Notes: generated from the letters alone by a model not told the origin. DNA of 64,000 nt from Mesoplasma seiffertii ATCC 49495 (GCF_000518725.1 NZ_KI912486.1:2916-66915); one strand, 5' to 3'; shown: positions 31,636 through 43,560, counted from the stretch's first letter. Translations and numbers: made by a program.

Positions 31636-33177
31636 TTACAATAACGGCGAAATAATATTAAACATTGCTACTAAAGTTTTCTTCCCAAAATGAAGCTCAT
31701 CGTTTGGTAAAAAAGTATATTCAAAGGATTTAGAAAAATCTCATAAGAAACGTGCTTCTAACTCTTTATTAAACGCCTGAGATTTGATCAAAGCCATTGT
31801 TTGTTGGTCAGAAAAGAACGCTCTAAAGTCAAGATTTGTTGATCCAATAAAAGCAATGTTGTCATCAAATAAATATGCCTTAGTATGATTAAAAGTATTA
31901 TTCATTGAATAAATTCTTACTCCTGCTTCAAATAATTGGCGAGTTCAACGTTTCGAAACCTCCAATAGTAATTTTTTATCAGTTTTACCGGGAATTACCA
32001 GTTTAACGTCAATTCCACTTTTGGCAGCTGTACATAAGGCATTAATCAACTCAACTGGTGGCACAAAGTACGGTGATGAAATTCAAATTCGTTTTTGTGC
32101 AGAATTGACTAGACTCATCATTAAGTCAAAATGCATTGGTGTATTATGGTTTGGTCCTGATGAAACAATTTGAACTAAATCTTTTGAATGATTTTCAACT
32201 GTATGCAATGTTCCAACACTTGGTTCTAAATCAGTAATTCGTTCTTGTTGGCGGTGACAAAAGTTTCAGTCACTAGCAAAGATTTTTTCAATTCCTTGAA
32301 CAGCTGCTCCCGCAATTCTTACGTGGGCATCATTTCAAAATCCAAATTTACTACTCATATTAATATACTCGTCACTTAAATTAATACCCCCAATATATCC
32401 AATCTTTCCATCAATTGAGACATCTTTACGGTGATCACGATAATTAGCAGTTCAATTAATTCATGGCAAGTTCAATGGTGCAAACGGTACCAAGCGAATT
32501 CCTGCTGCTTGTAATTTTGTTTGTGTTTCATATTTAAAATCAGTATAACAACCTGTAAAGTCATAAATTATATATACATTAACACCCTGAGCTGCTTTTG
32601 CCATTAAAAGAGCTGCTAAGTTATTTAATAATTCCCCGTCTTTAATAACGTAAAAATTTAATAGGATATACTTTTCTGCTTTTTGAATATCTCTAAAAAG
32701 GCTAACGACAAAATCAGCCCCATTAGTTAGTAATTTTGTATCCGTTTGATCATAAATTGTATCGTTTTGTAAATTATTTCCTAAAACGAAGGCACGTTTA
32801 TATTGAGGTGATTCTTTAGTTAAAGTTTCTAAAGCATGTCTTGATGTCTCACGGTCTTGACTAGTTGCAAATTCGCTGAAGTTTTTATAACGATATTCAT
32901 TATCAGTTTTATATTTATATGAACGACCAAATAAAATATATGAAGCCATTCCAACAAACGGAACTGCAATAATAAAAATTGTTCATCGTAAACGAGTTTC
33001 AAATCGACGATTTTTATTTCTAATAATGACAATTGTGAATAAAACTGACGCTGCATAAACTCCTAAAAAAACTAAAGAGAAAGTTCAGTTTTGGAAAACC
33101 GCTAACAGAATTACTCCCAAAAATACGACAAAAAACATTAATGACATACTTAAAAAAATATTAATTTTTTTCTTCAT
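31636..33177 (-). CDS. cls: Cardiolipin synthase
   Basis: 513 residues. It joins two phosphatidylglycerols (or PG and CDP-DAG) into cardiolipin in the membrane. Two N-terminal TM helices ([29 protein letters not shown] context) are followed by two phospholipase D domains with HKD motifs HRKDVSIDG and HTKAYLFDD (H-x-K-x4-D). The Trp in the first motif context (NWTANYRD) is TGA. Its start overlaps the end of the upstream unknown gene by 17 nt, and two more unknown genes follow. Confidence 0.95.
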
Positions 33178-33889
33178 ATTCCTGAGCCTCCTTAATTAGT
33201 TTTCGACTACTAATATGGTTAATCCACTTATTATTTTTAATAATAAACAAGTTAAAGAAATCTGGCGTAATATCTGAAATTGCTTCAATGACCTTTTTGT
33301 TAACAAGTATTTTAATTAAAAACATATCAACATTTTCATGAACAGAGTTTTTATTAATAAAGTTATGCAAATTCAAATACATTGCTAAATAGTAACCATA
33401 CTCATAATAACTTTTACGTTCTTTAACTGAAAAAGGTGCTGCAAAAACATTGCCAATTAACGCATAAATTTTATGAAAGTTAAAATACTTATTATATTCT
33501 GCTTTTGAAAACTCAAACTGATTCTCTATTAAAACTTTTTCTTCAAGATTTTCTACAAAATAAGTATAGTTATTTTCTAAAACTAATTTTCAAATAGTTG
33601 ATTCTAAATTTTGAATTAGTTCTTCATTATCTTGCTTAATTGTTGTGGCAAATAAATAACGAGAACATATTTTAACAAAGTTAATATGATCCATTTGAAT
33701 TTCTTCATTTAATTCTTCCAGGCGTAACAAGTGAATAAAGTTTTTTAAAAGAATATTTTTACTATCGATAACAGAAAAGTTGTTAAATTCTTTGTCATTA
33801 ATTTCATTACGTTGTAAAAACTTATTAAACTTTTTATTTCTAGTTTTGATGTAAGAAATTCGCGCTGTAATATTACGTTTAATTCTCAT
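33161..33889 (-). CDS. Unknown protein upstream of cls, 242 residues
   Basis: I do not recognise it. MRIKRNITARISYIKTRNKK begins a basic N-terminus; the rest is aromatic- and Asn-rich and mostly helical (SIDSKNI-type and KNFIHLLRLEELNEEI). No signal peptide is evident. The ATG was chosen for AAAAGGGAGAATAAAG upstream; a TATAAT box lies at about 33913-33918. The stop lies 17 nt inside cls, which suggests cotranslation and perhaps a membrane-lipid role. Confidence 0.7.
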
Positions 33890-33923
33890 CTTTATTCTCC
33901 CTTTTAAGTAATTATATCTCTTT

Positions 33924-33952
33924 ATAAAAAAAATAAGCAAAAAGCTTATTTT
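33924..33952 (-). terminator. Terminator after the 305-residue gene
   Basis: AAAATAAGC (33930-33938), loop AAAAA, GCTTATTTT (33944-33952), with T-run on the minus strand. Confidence 0.8.
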
Positions 33953-34863
33953 CCTCTTCCCAAAACTGGGAAAAATATTTTTTTACCTTCAAGGGCAGTT
34001 GTAATTTCTTTCATATATAAATATGATGGAACATTGCCTTCAGGTGTTTCAATAAATGATAATTTCCGAATGTTAACTCCACAATTTAAATTTGGAATAA
34101 ACATAAATTCGACTCTTTCAATTCCATCAGGAACTAAAATTTTCAAAATATCCATAATGTCAATTTTGTTAGACGAATAAATCGCTACTAGTGTAAATCG
34201 TTTCTTAGCTTGATTAATTGTAAATACTACAACTGCATCAATTTCAGAAATATAGTACACATTACGACGATAAAATTTTAATATATTATAAAGTTTTACA
34301 CTTGAATCTCCATTAGTTGCAATCATTGATGGAGTTTTAGTTGCATGTTTAATATGATCTTGAATAAACTCAATGTCTTTGATTGAATCAGTATCAAGTT
34401 TTTTAATTGCTGTCTTTTCAGTGTCAAGTGATGAATTTCAAGGAATGTAATAAATAAATTCTTGCACTTTTTGAAATTCACTATTCATGAATAAAGCATC
34501 AGTTTCTGAATCGCTAAATGAATAAATCAAATCAGAAACATTTGAGTATTTTTCAACAACAAGGTCCAAAAGTTTTTTATCAACTTGATCGTGTTCATAA
34601 CTATCTTTAATAAAAATTCTTCCCACTTGAATTGCATTACATTTAACTTCGTTAATTGATAAGTTAAGTCTAATAACACAGACAGCCGCTACAATATCAT
34701 TTTTTTCATTGATTAGCGCCATTGGATAATAATTTTCATCCCAGTGGCCTTTTAACATTCAATCTTCAAAATAAGATTTTGAAGACTTTTTGATGATATT
34801 ATAGAGTTCATTATTATAGTGCTTGTTTTCTTTAAAATCATAAATTAATTCATAAGAGTTCAT
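33946..34863 (-). CDS. Putative GNAT-like protein, 305 residues
   Basis: Residues about 55-120 look like a GNAT core: ALINEKNDIVAAVCVIRLNL, then QVGRIFIKDSYEHDQVDKKL, which resembles the acetyl-CoA-binding motif A (V-x-P-x-x-R-x-x-G) but with the glycines replaced. The C-terminal 150 residues (YRRNVYYISEIDAVVVFTI) could be a second GNAT-like half, as in Eis-type proteins. Catalytic ability is doubtful. It uses both TGA (first Trp) and TGG (GHWDENYYP). No clear Shine-Dalgarno is seen close to the ATG. Confidence 0.6.
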
Positions 34864-34953
34864 ATTGCCCCCAGCGACTATTCATTTGAATAATCTTTCT
34901 AAATTATACAACTCATGGGGTATTTTTGCAAACATAAAAAATTTCAAAAATCT

Positions 34954-35655
34954 CTATTTTTGTGCAAATTTGGTTTCAAATAACTTAAAAAGTTCATAAT
35001 TCGAAAGGATATTAGATTCAACAACAACCCGTTCTTCTAGGGGATTAAAAATTAACATTTTGGTAATTTTATATTTTGTATTTGATTCAATTAACTGCTT
35101 TTGTAAATAAAGCTCTGCGGAATACTTTTGATTAAAACCTGAACGACTATTTTTAAAACTACATAAAAATCATTCTTTACCATTAGTCGCTAAAAAATCA
35201 ATTGTTCCAATAAACAAGTTGTTAACATCATTATTAATTAACACTAAGTTGCAAAATGAATGTTTAATTTCATATTTATATAAAAACTTATTTAAATCAT
35301 GAACAATTGATTTAGCTAGTTTAATAATAAACTTATCTTTCTCAGTTAACTCGTCAAATTGGAATTCAGCTCCGCGCTGATTATTAATTGCATGAAACAC
35401 TAGCGCCTTAATTCGTCTTGTTCGATTAATTAAATTTTGCACAATTTCTGAACTTTGCTTGTTAATGAAGGGATATACTTGATTAACAATTTCACTAATT
35501 GTCGGAACATTTAAAGTATCACCTTGTAAGTTGTCGGTAATAAGTTGAGCAAGATAATAATCAAGATCATCAGTTGGGGTTGCTAAGTTGTAAGCAAAAG
35601 TTTTTTCATTATAAGTCAAAATCTGACTTAGGTCTTCAATTTGATATTTTGCCAT
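34954..35655 (-). CDS. Unknown protein with PD-(D/E)XK-like end
   Basis: 233 residues. The C-terminal third reads NNLFIGTIDFLATNGKEWFL, then CSFKNS, then YSAELYLQKQLIE. This spacing (GxxD, then xxK, then QxxY-like helix) resembles RecB/Cas4-type nuclease folds, but the expected acid before the Lys is Ser. It could be a degenerate nuclease or a chance match. The start (ATGGCAAAATAT) overlaps the sua5 stop as TAATG. It is the last gene of a seven-gene overlapping run. Confidence 0.5.
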
Positions 35656-36158
35656 TAGCGAACTCATTTCTTAGTCACAGAATTATAAATTTTTGAGGGT
35701 TCTCCATATAATGGTTCATCGAAAAAAACTTTAACTTGATCACTAAATCGTTTTAGTTCTGCTTCATCTCTTAATGGTTCTTGTCCATGGATATTAACTG
35801 AAGTTGAATAAATTACTCCTGCTTGATCAATGATTGTTTGAAGATCTTTTCGAATGACTTTGCGGAGAGCATAAGTCTGTTGATTATGTTGAATAATTAC
35901 AGTTGTTGGAATTGGACTATTCATCAGCTCATAAAGATTGCGATCAAAAATATCAAAATCTTCAATTTGCTCAAAACGTGAAAATAAAATAATTAGTGGT
36001 TTATTTGGCTCTGCTTGTTTAAGTTCGTTAATTCTTATTTGATTTGAAGTTTGTACAATTGCTGAAAGTCCATAAATTGTATCAGTTGGTAAAATAATTA
36101 TTTCGTTATTTTTTAAAGCAGTTATTGCTTGATTAATTTGAGTTGAACTAAGCATCAT
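35655..36158 (-). CDS. tsaC: Threonylcarbamoyl-AMP synthase (Sua5/TsaC)
   Basis: 167 residues, YrdC domain only. It makes threonylcarbamoyl-AMP from Thr, bicarbonate and ATP for t6A37 of ANN-decoding tRNAs. The conserved start NNEIIILPTDTIYGLSA, KPLIILFSR and YALRKVIRKD are present; the SxN motif is STSVNIHGQ. The stop needs TGA to be read as Trp (KKWVR, then TAA). The start is ATGATG after AAAAGGTGATA, inside the last codons of the membrane gene. Confidence 0.88.
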
Positions 36159-37671
36159 TATCACCTTTTCTAATTTCTTCAAGACGAGCAATTCTTTTAG
36201 CAACAAATTGTTTTTTCAAATAACTTTTGAACTCTGCTGATTTTCATATTCCATTGCTTAAAATTCCAAAAGAGCTGAACATAAATGAGTAAACAATAAT
36301 TGCTTCTGCAATTATTCCATATTTACCTAGTCAGACAAATGTTCCGTTAGCTTCATCAATACCATTTAGTGGATACATTTCTATTAGCTGTTCTCAATCA
36401 TACATTGACTCTCCATTATTTGTCACAACGTTTTTAATTTCATTTAGTAATGTAATTCCAATTGTTTGGTCTCCCGAAGCATAAATTTGATTTCATAAAT
36501 TTGTTGTACGGTTGATTTCAGCTTTTGAATAAGTTGTTAGACAAAGTAATAAAATTAATTCAAAAAACAACACGATATATTGAGTAATGAAAATTCGGTT
36601 TGATACGTTTTCTCCTTTAATACTTACTGATACAAAGAAAAACATTGATGAAATAGTAATTCCTAAAGCAATTAATGGTAATGAAGTAATAAATAAAGGA
36701 TTTAGCTGATAACTTTTAAATGCACTATCAAATAACTCATTAATACGATGAGCTGCTTCATAATCACCAACTAAATTAACAACATTGTAAGTTCAATTAA
36801 CAATTGAACCCATTCCCGTTGTTGAAGCTGAGCTTAAAATAATATAAATAATTTGTGGTAGGATAATTGTCAAAGTAATCACAATTGTTCATAAAGATAA
36901 TGTTTTGTCATCAATTCTGAACAAACGGTTTCACAATGTTTTGAATTTTGAACCGGTAATTTTTTTGTTCTTAGAAATTCATTTAACATAACGATCAATT
37001 CCTGCTGATTTAGCATTTCCAAAAGCCATATTTTGCAATGCTATCCCAATTGAAAATAAAATCATAATTTGTAGGAACATTATTCATCAAACAATATCTG
37101 AAGTTTGTCACATAAAATTTGGAACAAATTCTCCTTTACCAGCTCTATTGGAATATCAATCACTAATTTCAGCCATTGCTGCATGTTTACCTTCACTACC
37201 AGTTTTAGATTCATAAATGTAAAAATCTTGATATGCGGCATAAAAATATTGTGATAGTGCTGCTAACAACAAGACCAGCATTCCAACTCCAACAATTGCT
37301 GTTAAATAAGCTAATTTGCTATTTTTGCGAATTGCTCTTGATGTCATTATTGGTTTAAATAATATAAACATTCCGATGACTAAAAAAGTTAATAATAATG
37401 AGCCCGATAGTGTTCCCATTATTGTTGCCTTACTTGGCACATCAATAAATTGAGAAATTACTTGATAATGTTCAAAGTAATAAGTTAACGCATCATTATT
37501 AAAAGTAATATATACATACACGTAAAAAGGTAATAAGGTAACTAAAAAAATAAATGCAAATCAAAACGACATCAAATATAAACGAATATTACGACGCTTC
37601 AAATCTTCATTTTGGTCATTAATTTTAAAATTCAGACGTTTTTTTAAACTAAATTTTTGTTTTTGTTCCAT
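36148..37671 (-). CDS. Conserved mollicute integral membrane protein, 507 residues
   Basis: It has about eight to ten TM helices (MSFWFAFIFLVTLLPFYVYV; LSGSLLLTFLVIGMFILF; TIVITLTIILPQIIYIIL; ALGITISSMFFFVSV; ITQYIVLFFELILLLCL), with long loops between them. The N-terminus is basic and cytosolic. I do not recognise a transporter family; similar proteins are annotated as hypothetical in Mycoplasma and Mesoplasma next to prfA-prmC. AGAAAGGTAATAAT starts it. The end overlaps sua5 by 8-11 nt. Confidence 0.75.
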
Positions 37672-37683
37672 ATTATTACCTTT

Positions 37684-38538
37684 CTATACATTAGTAATTA
37701 TTACACATCTTCAATTATCTGAGTAATCTCTAACAAATTCTCATGTAATTTTTACTTGAGAATTTTTCAAAAGTTTTTCAATTTCGGCTTTTTGTTTTCA
37801 TCCAAACTCCATGATGACTGCAAAAGGCTTACTCAAATCCATTACTTTATCTAAATTATCAATCATTGTTTGATAAAAAGCCAATCCGTTATTATCGGCA
37901 AATAATGCCAAATGCGGTTCAAAACTTTGGACATTGACACTAAGATCTTGGTCTTGATAATCTATGTAGGGTGGGTTTGAGACTAACAAGTTAACTTTAA
38001 GATTTTGCTCAATTAATGGCTTTAAAAAATCTCCCTGATAAAATTTAACATTTTGGGTCTTCAAGTTTTGACTATTGATTTGGGCTACAGCTAACGCTGC
38101 ATCAGAAATGTCTGTACAAATTACTGAATTGTTAGTTTCTAAATTTAGAGTAATCCCAATAACTCCTGAGCCTGTGCAAATATCGGCTATCAAAATATTT
38201 TGTTGATGGTTAATTCATCTCAAGGCAGTTTCTATTAAAATTTCAGTTTCTGGTCGAGGAATTAATACTCTTTCATCAACAGTAAATTTTCTTTTAAAAA
38301 AATATTTTTGTTGCAAAATATATGCTAAAGGCTTTTGCATTTCTAATTCTTTGATAAGTTCATTTAAAAGCTTTTCATTAACTTCAATGGTCATTTCAAA
38401 GTTACTAATGATATCAGAATATTCCATCTTTAATAAATGCTCTAATATTTGATAAACATCAGCTGTTTTAAGGCTGATGTTTAAATTTATTAATTTATAG
38501 TATAAATCACGAATTGTTAAATTAGGCTTGTGACTCAT
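37684..38538 (-). CDS. prmC: Release-factor glutamine methyltransferase
   Basis: 284 residues. It methylates the Gln of the release-factor GGQ motif. The SAM site is [15 protein letters not shown] and the catalytic motif NPPYIDY is intact. An N-terminal helical domain binds RF. It ends with TGA-encoded Trp residues and TAG. The ATG lies 17 nt inside prfA, its substrate's gene, the usual pairing. Confidence 0.93.
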
Positions 38539-39616
38539 TTAATTGTTCAGCTACTTTTTGACGTTGTTCTTCATTAATTAGAGCAGTAATGAACTCGTCA
38601 ATTTTACCTTCCATAACTTGATCTAGTTTATTTAAAGTTAATCCCACGCGGTGATCGGTTACCCGATTTTGTGGATAATTATAAGTACGGATTTTTTCCG
38701 ATCTTGCTCCAGTTCCCACTGCTGACTTTCTTGTAGCATCAGCTTCAGCTTGTTGCTTTAGAGTTTCAGCTTCATGAATACGAGCACGTAACATTGTCAT
38801 TGCAATATCTTTATTATCATGTTGTGAACGACCATCTTGCGAAGCAGCTACAACTCCTGTAGGAATATGGGTAATACGAACCGCAGAATCAGTTGTATTA
38901 ATATGTTGACCTCCAGCACCTGATGCACGATAAGTATCAATTCTTAAATCAGCTGTTTTAATTTCAATTTCCACATCTGTCATTTCTGGTAGTACAGCGA
39001 CTGTTGCAGTTGAAGTTTGAATTCGACCCTTTGTTTCAGTTTTAGGGACACGTTGGACACGGTGTGCTCCTGATTCAAATTTTAGTTTAGAATAAACTCG
39101 TTCTCCCTTAATCATGAATGATACTTGTGAATATCCTCCAGCTTCTGATAAAGAGGCATCTAAAACTGTGATTTTTCAGTTTTGTTCTTCAGCATATAAT
39201 TTATACATTCTGAATAAATCACCAGCAAAAATATTTGCTTCATCCCCACCAGCTGCTCCACGAATTTCAACAATAACGTTTTTGTCATCGTTAGGATCTT
39301 TTGGTAACAACAATTCTTCAATCAATGAAATTAATGGTTGTAACTGAGCAGTATTTTCTTCTAACTCTAATTTTGCCAATTCCACCATTTCAGGGTCTTT
39401 TTCGTTTCCTAATATTTCTTTGGCTTCTTCAATCGCTTTAACAACAGCCTGATATTGTTCAAATTTTTCAACAACCTCTTCAAGTGAAGCACGTTCTTTA
39501 TTTAATTCTGTAAACTTTTTAATATCTTTTAATAATTCTTCACTTTGCAAGTCATGGTTAATTTGGCCTAATCTTTTTTGCATTGTTTCCAATGCTTCGA
39601 TTGTTTTAGGATTCAT
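38522..39616 (-). CDS. prfA: Peptide chain release factor 1
   Basis: 364 residues. It reads UAA and UAG. The GGQ motif is [18 protein letters not shown], and the codon-reading PxT tripeptide is in [14 protein letters not shown], the RF1-type PKT. RF2 would read UGA and is not expected with this code. The two TGA Trp codons are at EEQNWKITV and near 39.1 kb. AAGAGGTAAAAATG starts it. Confidence 0.96.
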
Positions 39617-39632
39617 TTTTACCTCTTACTTT

Positions 39633-40244
39633 CTATTCTGGTTTTTGATAACACTTACGACATCTTGCTTCATAACTATCTTTTCCATCAACTAAGACAA
39701 TTGGTGAATCAGCAGCAGCTGGTTGACCATTAATAATTCTTTGTGTACGGTTCGCAAAGTTTCCACATTTGTGACAAATAGCTGTTAATTTTTCAACAAA
39801 CTCTGCCAATGGTAATAATTTATCAACATTTTGAAATGGTTGACTTTTAAAGTCTTTATCTAATCCCGTTACAATTACAATAATACCTTGATTTGCTAAT
39901 TCATCAATATAATCAACAACTGCTGCATCTAAAAATTGAACCTCATCAATTCCAACAACATCAATTTTTTGCTTTTGATTTTCTCTTTCAAAGATATTAC
40001 GAATGTCATTAGTCGAAGCTACTGGAAATGAAGGTAGCATTGTTCCAGAGTGAGAAGCAATCGAATTAACTGAATAACGTTGATCAATTAATGGTTTAAA
40101 CGCAATAACATTATGTTTAGCGTAATCATGACGACGTAGACGACGAATAAACTCTTCAGTTTTTCCTGCAAACATACATCCTGTAATTAATTCAATTCAA
40201 CCCAAGTTTGATTCTTTATAAATTTTTTCTTGTCCTGTAAGCAT
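39633..40244 (-). CDS. tdk: Thymidine kinase, type II
   Basis: 203 residues. It phosphorylates thymidine (salvage). The P-loop is ITGCMFAGKTEEF, followed by VVGIDEVQFLD and the zinc cysteines CHKCG and CRKC. The start is MLTGQEKIYKESN, one nt from the nrnA stop, after GGGGTGAAATAAC. One TGA Trp occurs near residue 16. Confidence 0.95.
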
Positions 40245-40245
40245 G

Positions 40246-41193
40246 TTATTTCACCCCTTTTGTAACTAACTTATCTAATGCTTTAACTAATTTTGGCACA
40301 TCTGTTAGCGATGAAAGTTGTGCTCCACTTGCTAAACGATGTCCTCCACCTTCAAATTTTTCAGCAACTTCATTAACACTAAAGTCACGACTTCTTAATG
40401 AAACTTTAATCATATCGTCTAATTCAACAATTAAAGCTCATACTTTAATTTCATCCATTCCTGCCATTGTTCCCAAAGCAGATTTAACTTCAGAATACTC
40501 TAAATCTCAACCTTGTTGATCTGCTTTAGTAATCACAATGTACCCAACGCCTTTTTTTGTTAATTCTAGTTTACTAAATGCAAAGTTAGTTCACTTACGC
40601 ATTTTTAAACTTGATACAAAGATAAAGTCATGAGCTGCTTTTAAATCAGCTCCAGCTTCAATTAAAGACGCTGCAACTCTAAATGTTACTTCGTCTGTTC
40701 TCGGAAACAAGAATCTTCCTGAGTCAGTAATTAAACCAAGGTATAAGTTATGTGCAGCTGCTTTATTAATTTTTAATTTCATTAATTGAGCTCATAGCAC
40801 TACAACTTGTGTACAAGCAATTGCATCTTCAACAACAATGTCATTTGTTGCATAAGGGTCCACATTTAAATGGTGATCAATCTTAAATGATTCTTTAGCC
40901 ATATCGAAACGATCAAAGTCCAATCGCGCTTTATTTCCTGTATCAACTGTAATAATTAACGCTTGACTAACAAATTCGTCTGTCAACGGTTTTTTTGATA
41001 AGAATGTTTGATCATCAGTTAGACGGTCACCCACAACAAATACATTTTTATTTTTGAAGTTTTCTTCAATAATGTTTGCGATTCCGATTGCACTTCCTTG
41101 AGCATCTCAATCGGGCATTTTGTGTTTAACAATAATAATGTTTTGGTATTCTTTGATTTTTTTTAATAATAATTTAGCTGCTTGTTTATTCAT
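40246..41193 (-). CDS. nrnA: Oligoribonuclease / pAp phosphatase, DHH family
   Basis: 315 residues. It degrades nanoRNAs and dephosphorylates pAp; mollicute NrnA is known to do both. Motifs: KHKMPDWDAQGSA (metal), DTGNKARLDF, the DHH-type FKIDHHLNVDP, and the DHHA1 signature FEGGGHRLASGA. It starts after CCATAGGAGAAAAT. Mollicutes lack Orn, so it is likely essential. Confidence 0.93.
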
Positions 41194-41209
41194 ATTTTCT
41201 CCTATGGTT

Positions 41210-43087
41210 TTATATTATTTTACTAATTGAATCACGATTTATGTAGACAATAACTTCTTTATTTTCAAGATATTCGCCTTGCTCATCGTAAAAAAAGATA
41301 AAATGTTTAAATTTGTTAAATCCTAAATATACTTTAGGATCATTATATTTATTTTGTTTGATAATTTTTAAGATAACTGGTAGCTCATCATCACGCTCAG
41401 GAGATGGCTCCAAATTAACTTTAAATAAGTTAATAAAAATTTTTCCTTTGTCATTTAATGATCAATCGGTAATATTTCAATATTTGTTTTCAACTTCAAT
41501 TCCTTGGCGTACTTTACGATAATTTAAAATATTTGATGAATTATGAATTTTTGAAAAAATATGATTAGCGTTAACTTCAAAAATCTCTGAGGCTGTCATT
41601 TTTTTCAATTCGTTTTTTTCAACGGAATAAATTGGTTCTCGTAAATCTCAAATTGTTTCTAACCCATTATTCAAAGTAATAAACGCCAAGTCAGGATAAA
41701 CCTTTTGAATTTTCTGAATTGTATTCATTAAATCATGAAAGTCTTTTTGACTTAAGTAATCTAAAATATTTGAAAAGACAATATTTTTTTTCTGCAAGTT
41801 AATTGCCTTTAGAATTTTTAAGTAAATGATGTTTAACGACGAAATTTTAAATCCTTGCTTAATGAACCAATCAAACTTCATATCTAACTTTTCTAAGTGT
41901 TGCTCAGTTCACTCTAACGCTTGAGAAAACGTTGAGTGAATTTCTTTTTTATAATGCTTTTTCAAAACTAAAAATTCATTTTGATTTCCATACTTGACAT
42001 TTCCACTTAATAATTTTTTATGATAATCATGAATTAAGAATGTAATTTTCTTACCAATCATATAACCTTCAGAAGGTAGTAATTGGAAAAGAATTTCTTT
42101 TTGTTGTTCTTCAAATTCTTTACGTTGATCTGAAACCACACGTTTTCATTTTAAATGTTGTTCAGCAATTTCTAATTGCGATTCTTTAGAAATATTTTCA
42201 ACTTCATAAAATTTTCTAAGTTCTAAATTAAATTGTCTAGTCAATTGCTTATGCAATTTTTTATTTCTTCAGATACTGTATCGTAGTTCTGATAAGTTAA
42301 AGTTCAAAAACTTTAGTTGTTTAATAATCATATACTTAGTTTGAGTATATGAAAACTTTTTCCAGTATTTACGAACATACTTATTTGATGATTTACGAGC
42401 GTTGTATTCACAAGTACATGAATCACGAAGCTCATTTAAAGCAAAAATGTTATCTCATAAGACTTGAGAAAAAGTAAGCATTGCTTGACTTTTTTCAAGC
42501 ATTGCCTCAATTCGGGAAATTTCTTTGGCAAGGACTCCTACTTGAGGTGGAAATTTTGAATACAATTGTTTGATCTTTGAAACATCATACTTATAAATTT
42601 CTGAATTGAATTTATTTAGCAGTTTATTTTCAGCAATATTTGTTGTATCGATAAAATGCGAAATAACCGAATCAATTTTACGACGCAAACGCATATCAGT
42701 AACATCATTTTTTGAATTAATAAAAGACAAATAATCATACTTTTTATCAATTGTTTTAATTCTTGCTTTACGTAAAAATTTTGGGTCAAATAGCAGTGAT
42801 AAAAATAGGACTAGTTTCGCAGGAATTAGTCGTTCAAATCAAGTATCATTACGAATAAATTCAATACGATTTTTTACAAACTTTTTATTAATGATATCAA
42901 TATTATTTACTTGAAAACGACCGCTACGATTTTTTTCTTGTCCCTTCAAAACTCGTTTCATAAACGTCATTTGATTTTTATTATAAATTAAAATATTTGT
43001 TATCTTACCCGGTTGAGCTTGTAGATTAACTTTATCTAACTCTGCTACTTTATTGGCGAAAGTAACATTTTCAATTTTGTATGACAT
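41210..43087 (-). CDS. ABC-ATPase-like protein without Walker A
   Basis: 625 residues. The N-terminus follows an ABC ATPase (YKIENVTFANKVAELDKVNL, then PGKITNILIY, then RVLKGQEKNRSGRFQVNNI), but the P-loop position reads ILIYNKNQMTFMKR instead of GxxGxGKST. No LSGGQ is seen. Residues 80-390 are a long Lys-rich, probably coiled-coil helical insert. The segment LQKKNIVFSNILDYLSQKDF then looks like the Walker B/D-loop region, again without the acid pair. The end (YLGFNKFKHFIFFYD) recalls a TOBE domain. It is probably a non-hydrolysing relative of mollicute sugar-ABC ATPases. GGAGGGGTAATAT starts it. Confidence 0.6.
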
Positions 43088-43147
43088 ATATTACCCCTCC
43101 ATAAAGCATCTAATATATATTTTAAATCATTTTTTTACAAACAAAAA

Positions 43148-43171
43148 TAAAAGACCCAAAAAGGTCTTTTA
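43148..43171 (-). terminator. Terminator after rpmE
   Basis: TAAAAGACC (43148-43156), loop CAAAAA, GGTCTTTTA (43163-43171). Confidence 0.75.
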
Positions 43172-43187
43172 AATTAAATTATTTAAA

Positions 43188-43469
43188 CTATTTAGCTGCT
43201 TTAGAATTTTGAGCTTTTTGAGCTTCAGATTCTTTTTCAACTGTAGCTTTAATTGCTTCTTTACGAGCAAATTTAGATTTAAATTGTTCAACACGTCCAG
43301 CATTATTTGTAAATGATTGGTTTCCTGTGTAGAATGAGTGACAGTTTGAACAAACATCAATTCTCACTTCTTCTCCTCTTACAGTTCCACAAATAAATTC
43401 GTTATCACAAGTTGTACAAACAAATTTTGCTTCTTCGAAGTATTTTGGTTGAATATCTTTTCTTGGCAT
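43188..43469 (-). CDS. rpmE: 50S ribosomal protein L31
   Basis: 93 residues. It has the zinc-type cysteines FVCTTCDNEF and VCSNCHSFYTG, then QSFTNNAGRVEQFK. The C-terminus is a Lys/Ala/Glu-rich extension of about 25 residues. It sits alone between terminators. AAAGGAGAAATAAC starts it. Confidence 0.95.
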   Translation of the reverse strand: MPRKDIQPKYFEEAKFVCTTCDNEFICGTVRGEEVRIDVCSNCHSFYTGNQSFTNNAGRVEQFKSKFARKEAIKATVEKESEAQKAQNSKAAK

Positions 43470-43560
43470 AGTTATTTCTCCTTTACTATGTTGTCATATT
43501 AGATACTTAATAGTACTAAATAATTTTAACTCAAAAATAAACTTTTTGTTATAAAAAATA

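Noticed and set aside
33946-34863. Two separate genes (34.4-34.8 kb and 33.9-34.3 kb)
   Set aside because: They are in frame and joined by TGA Trp codons into one 305-residue protein.
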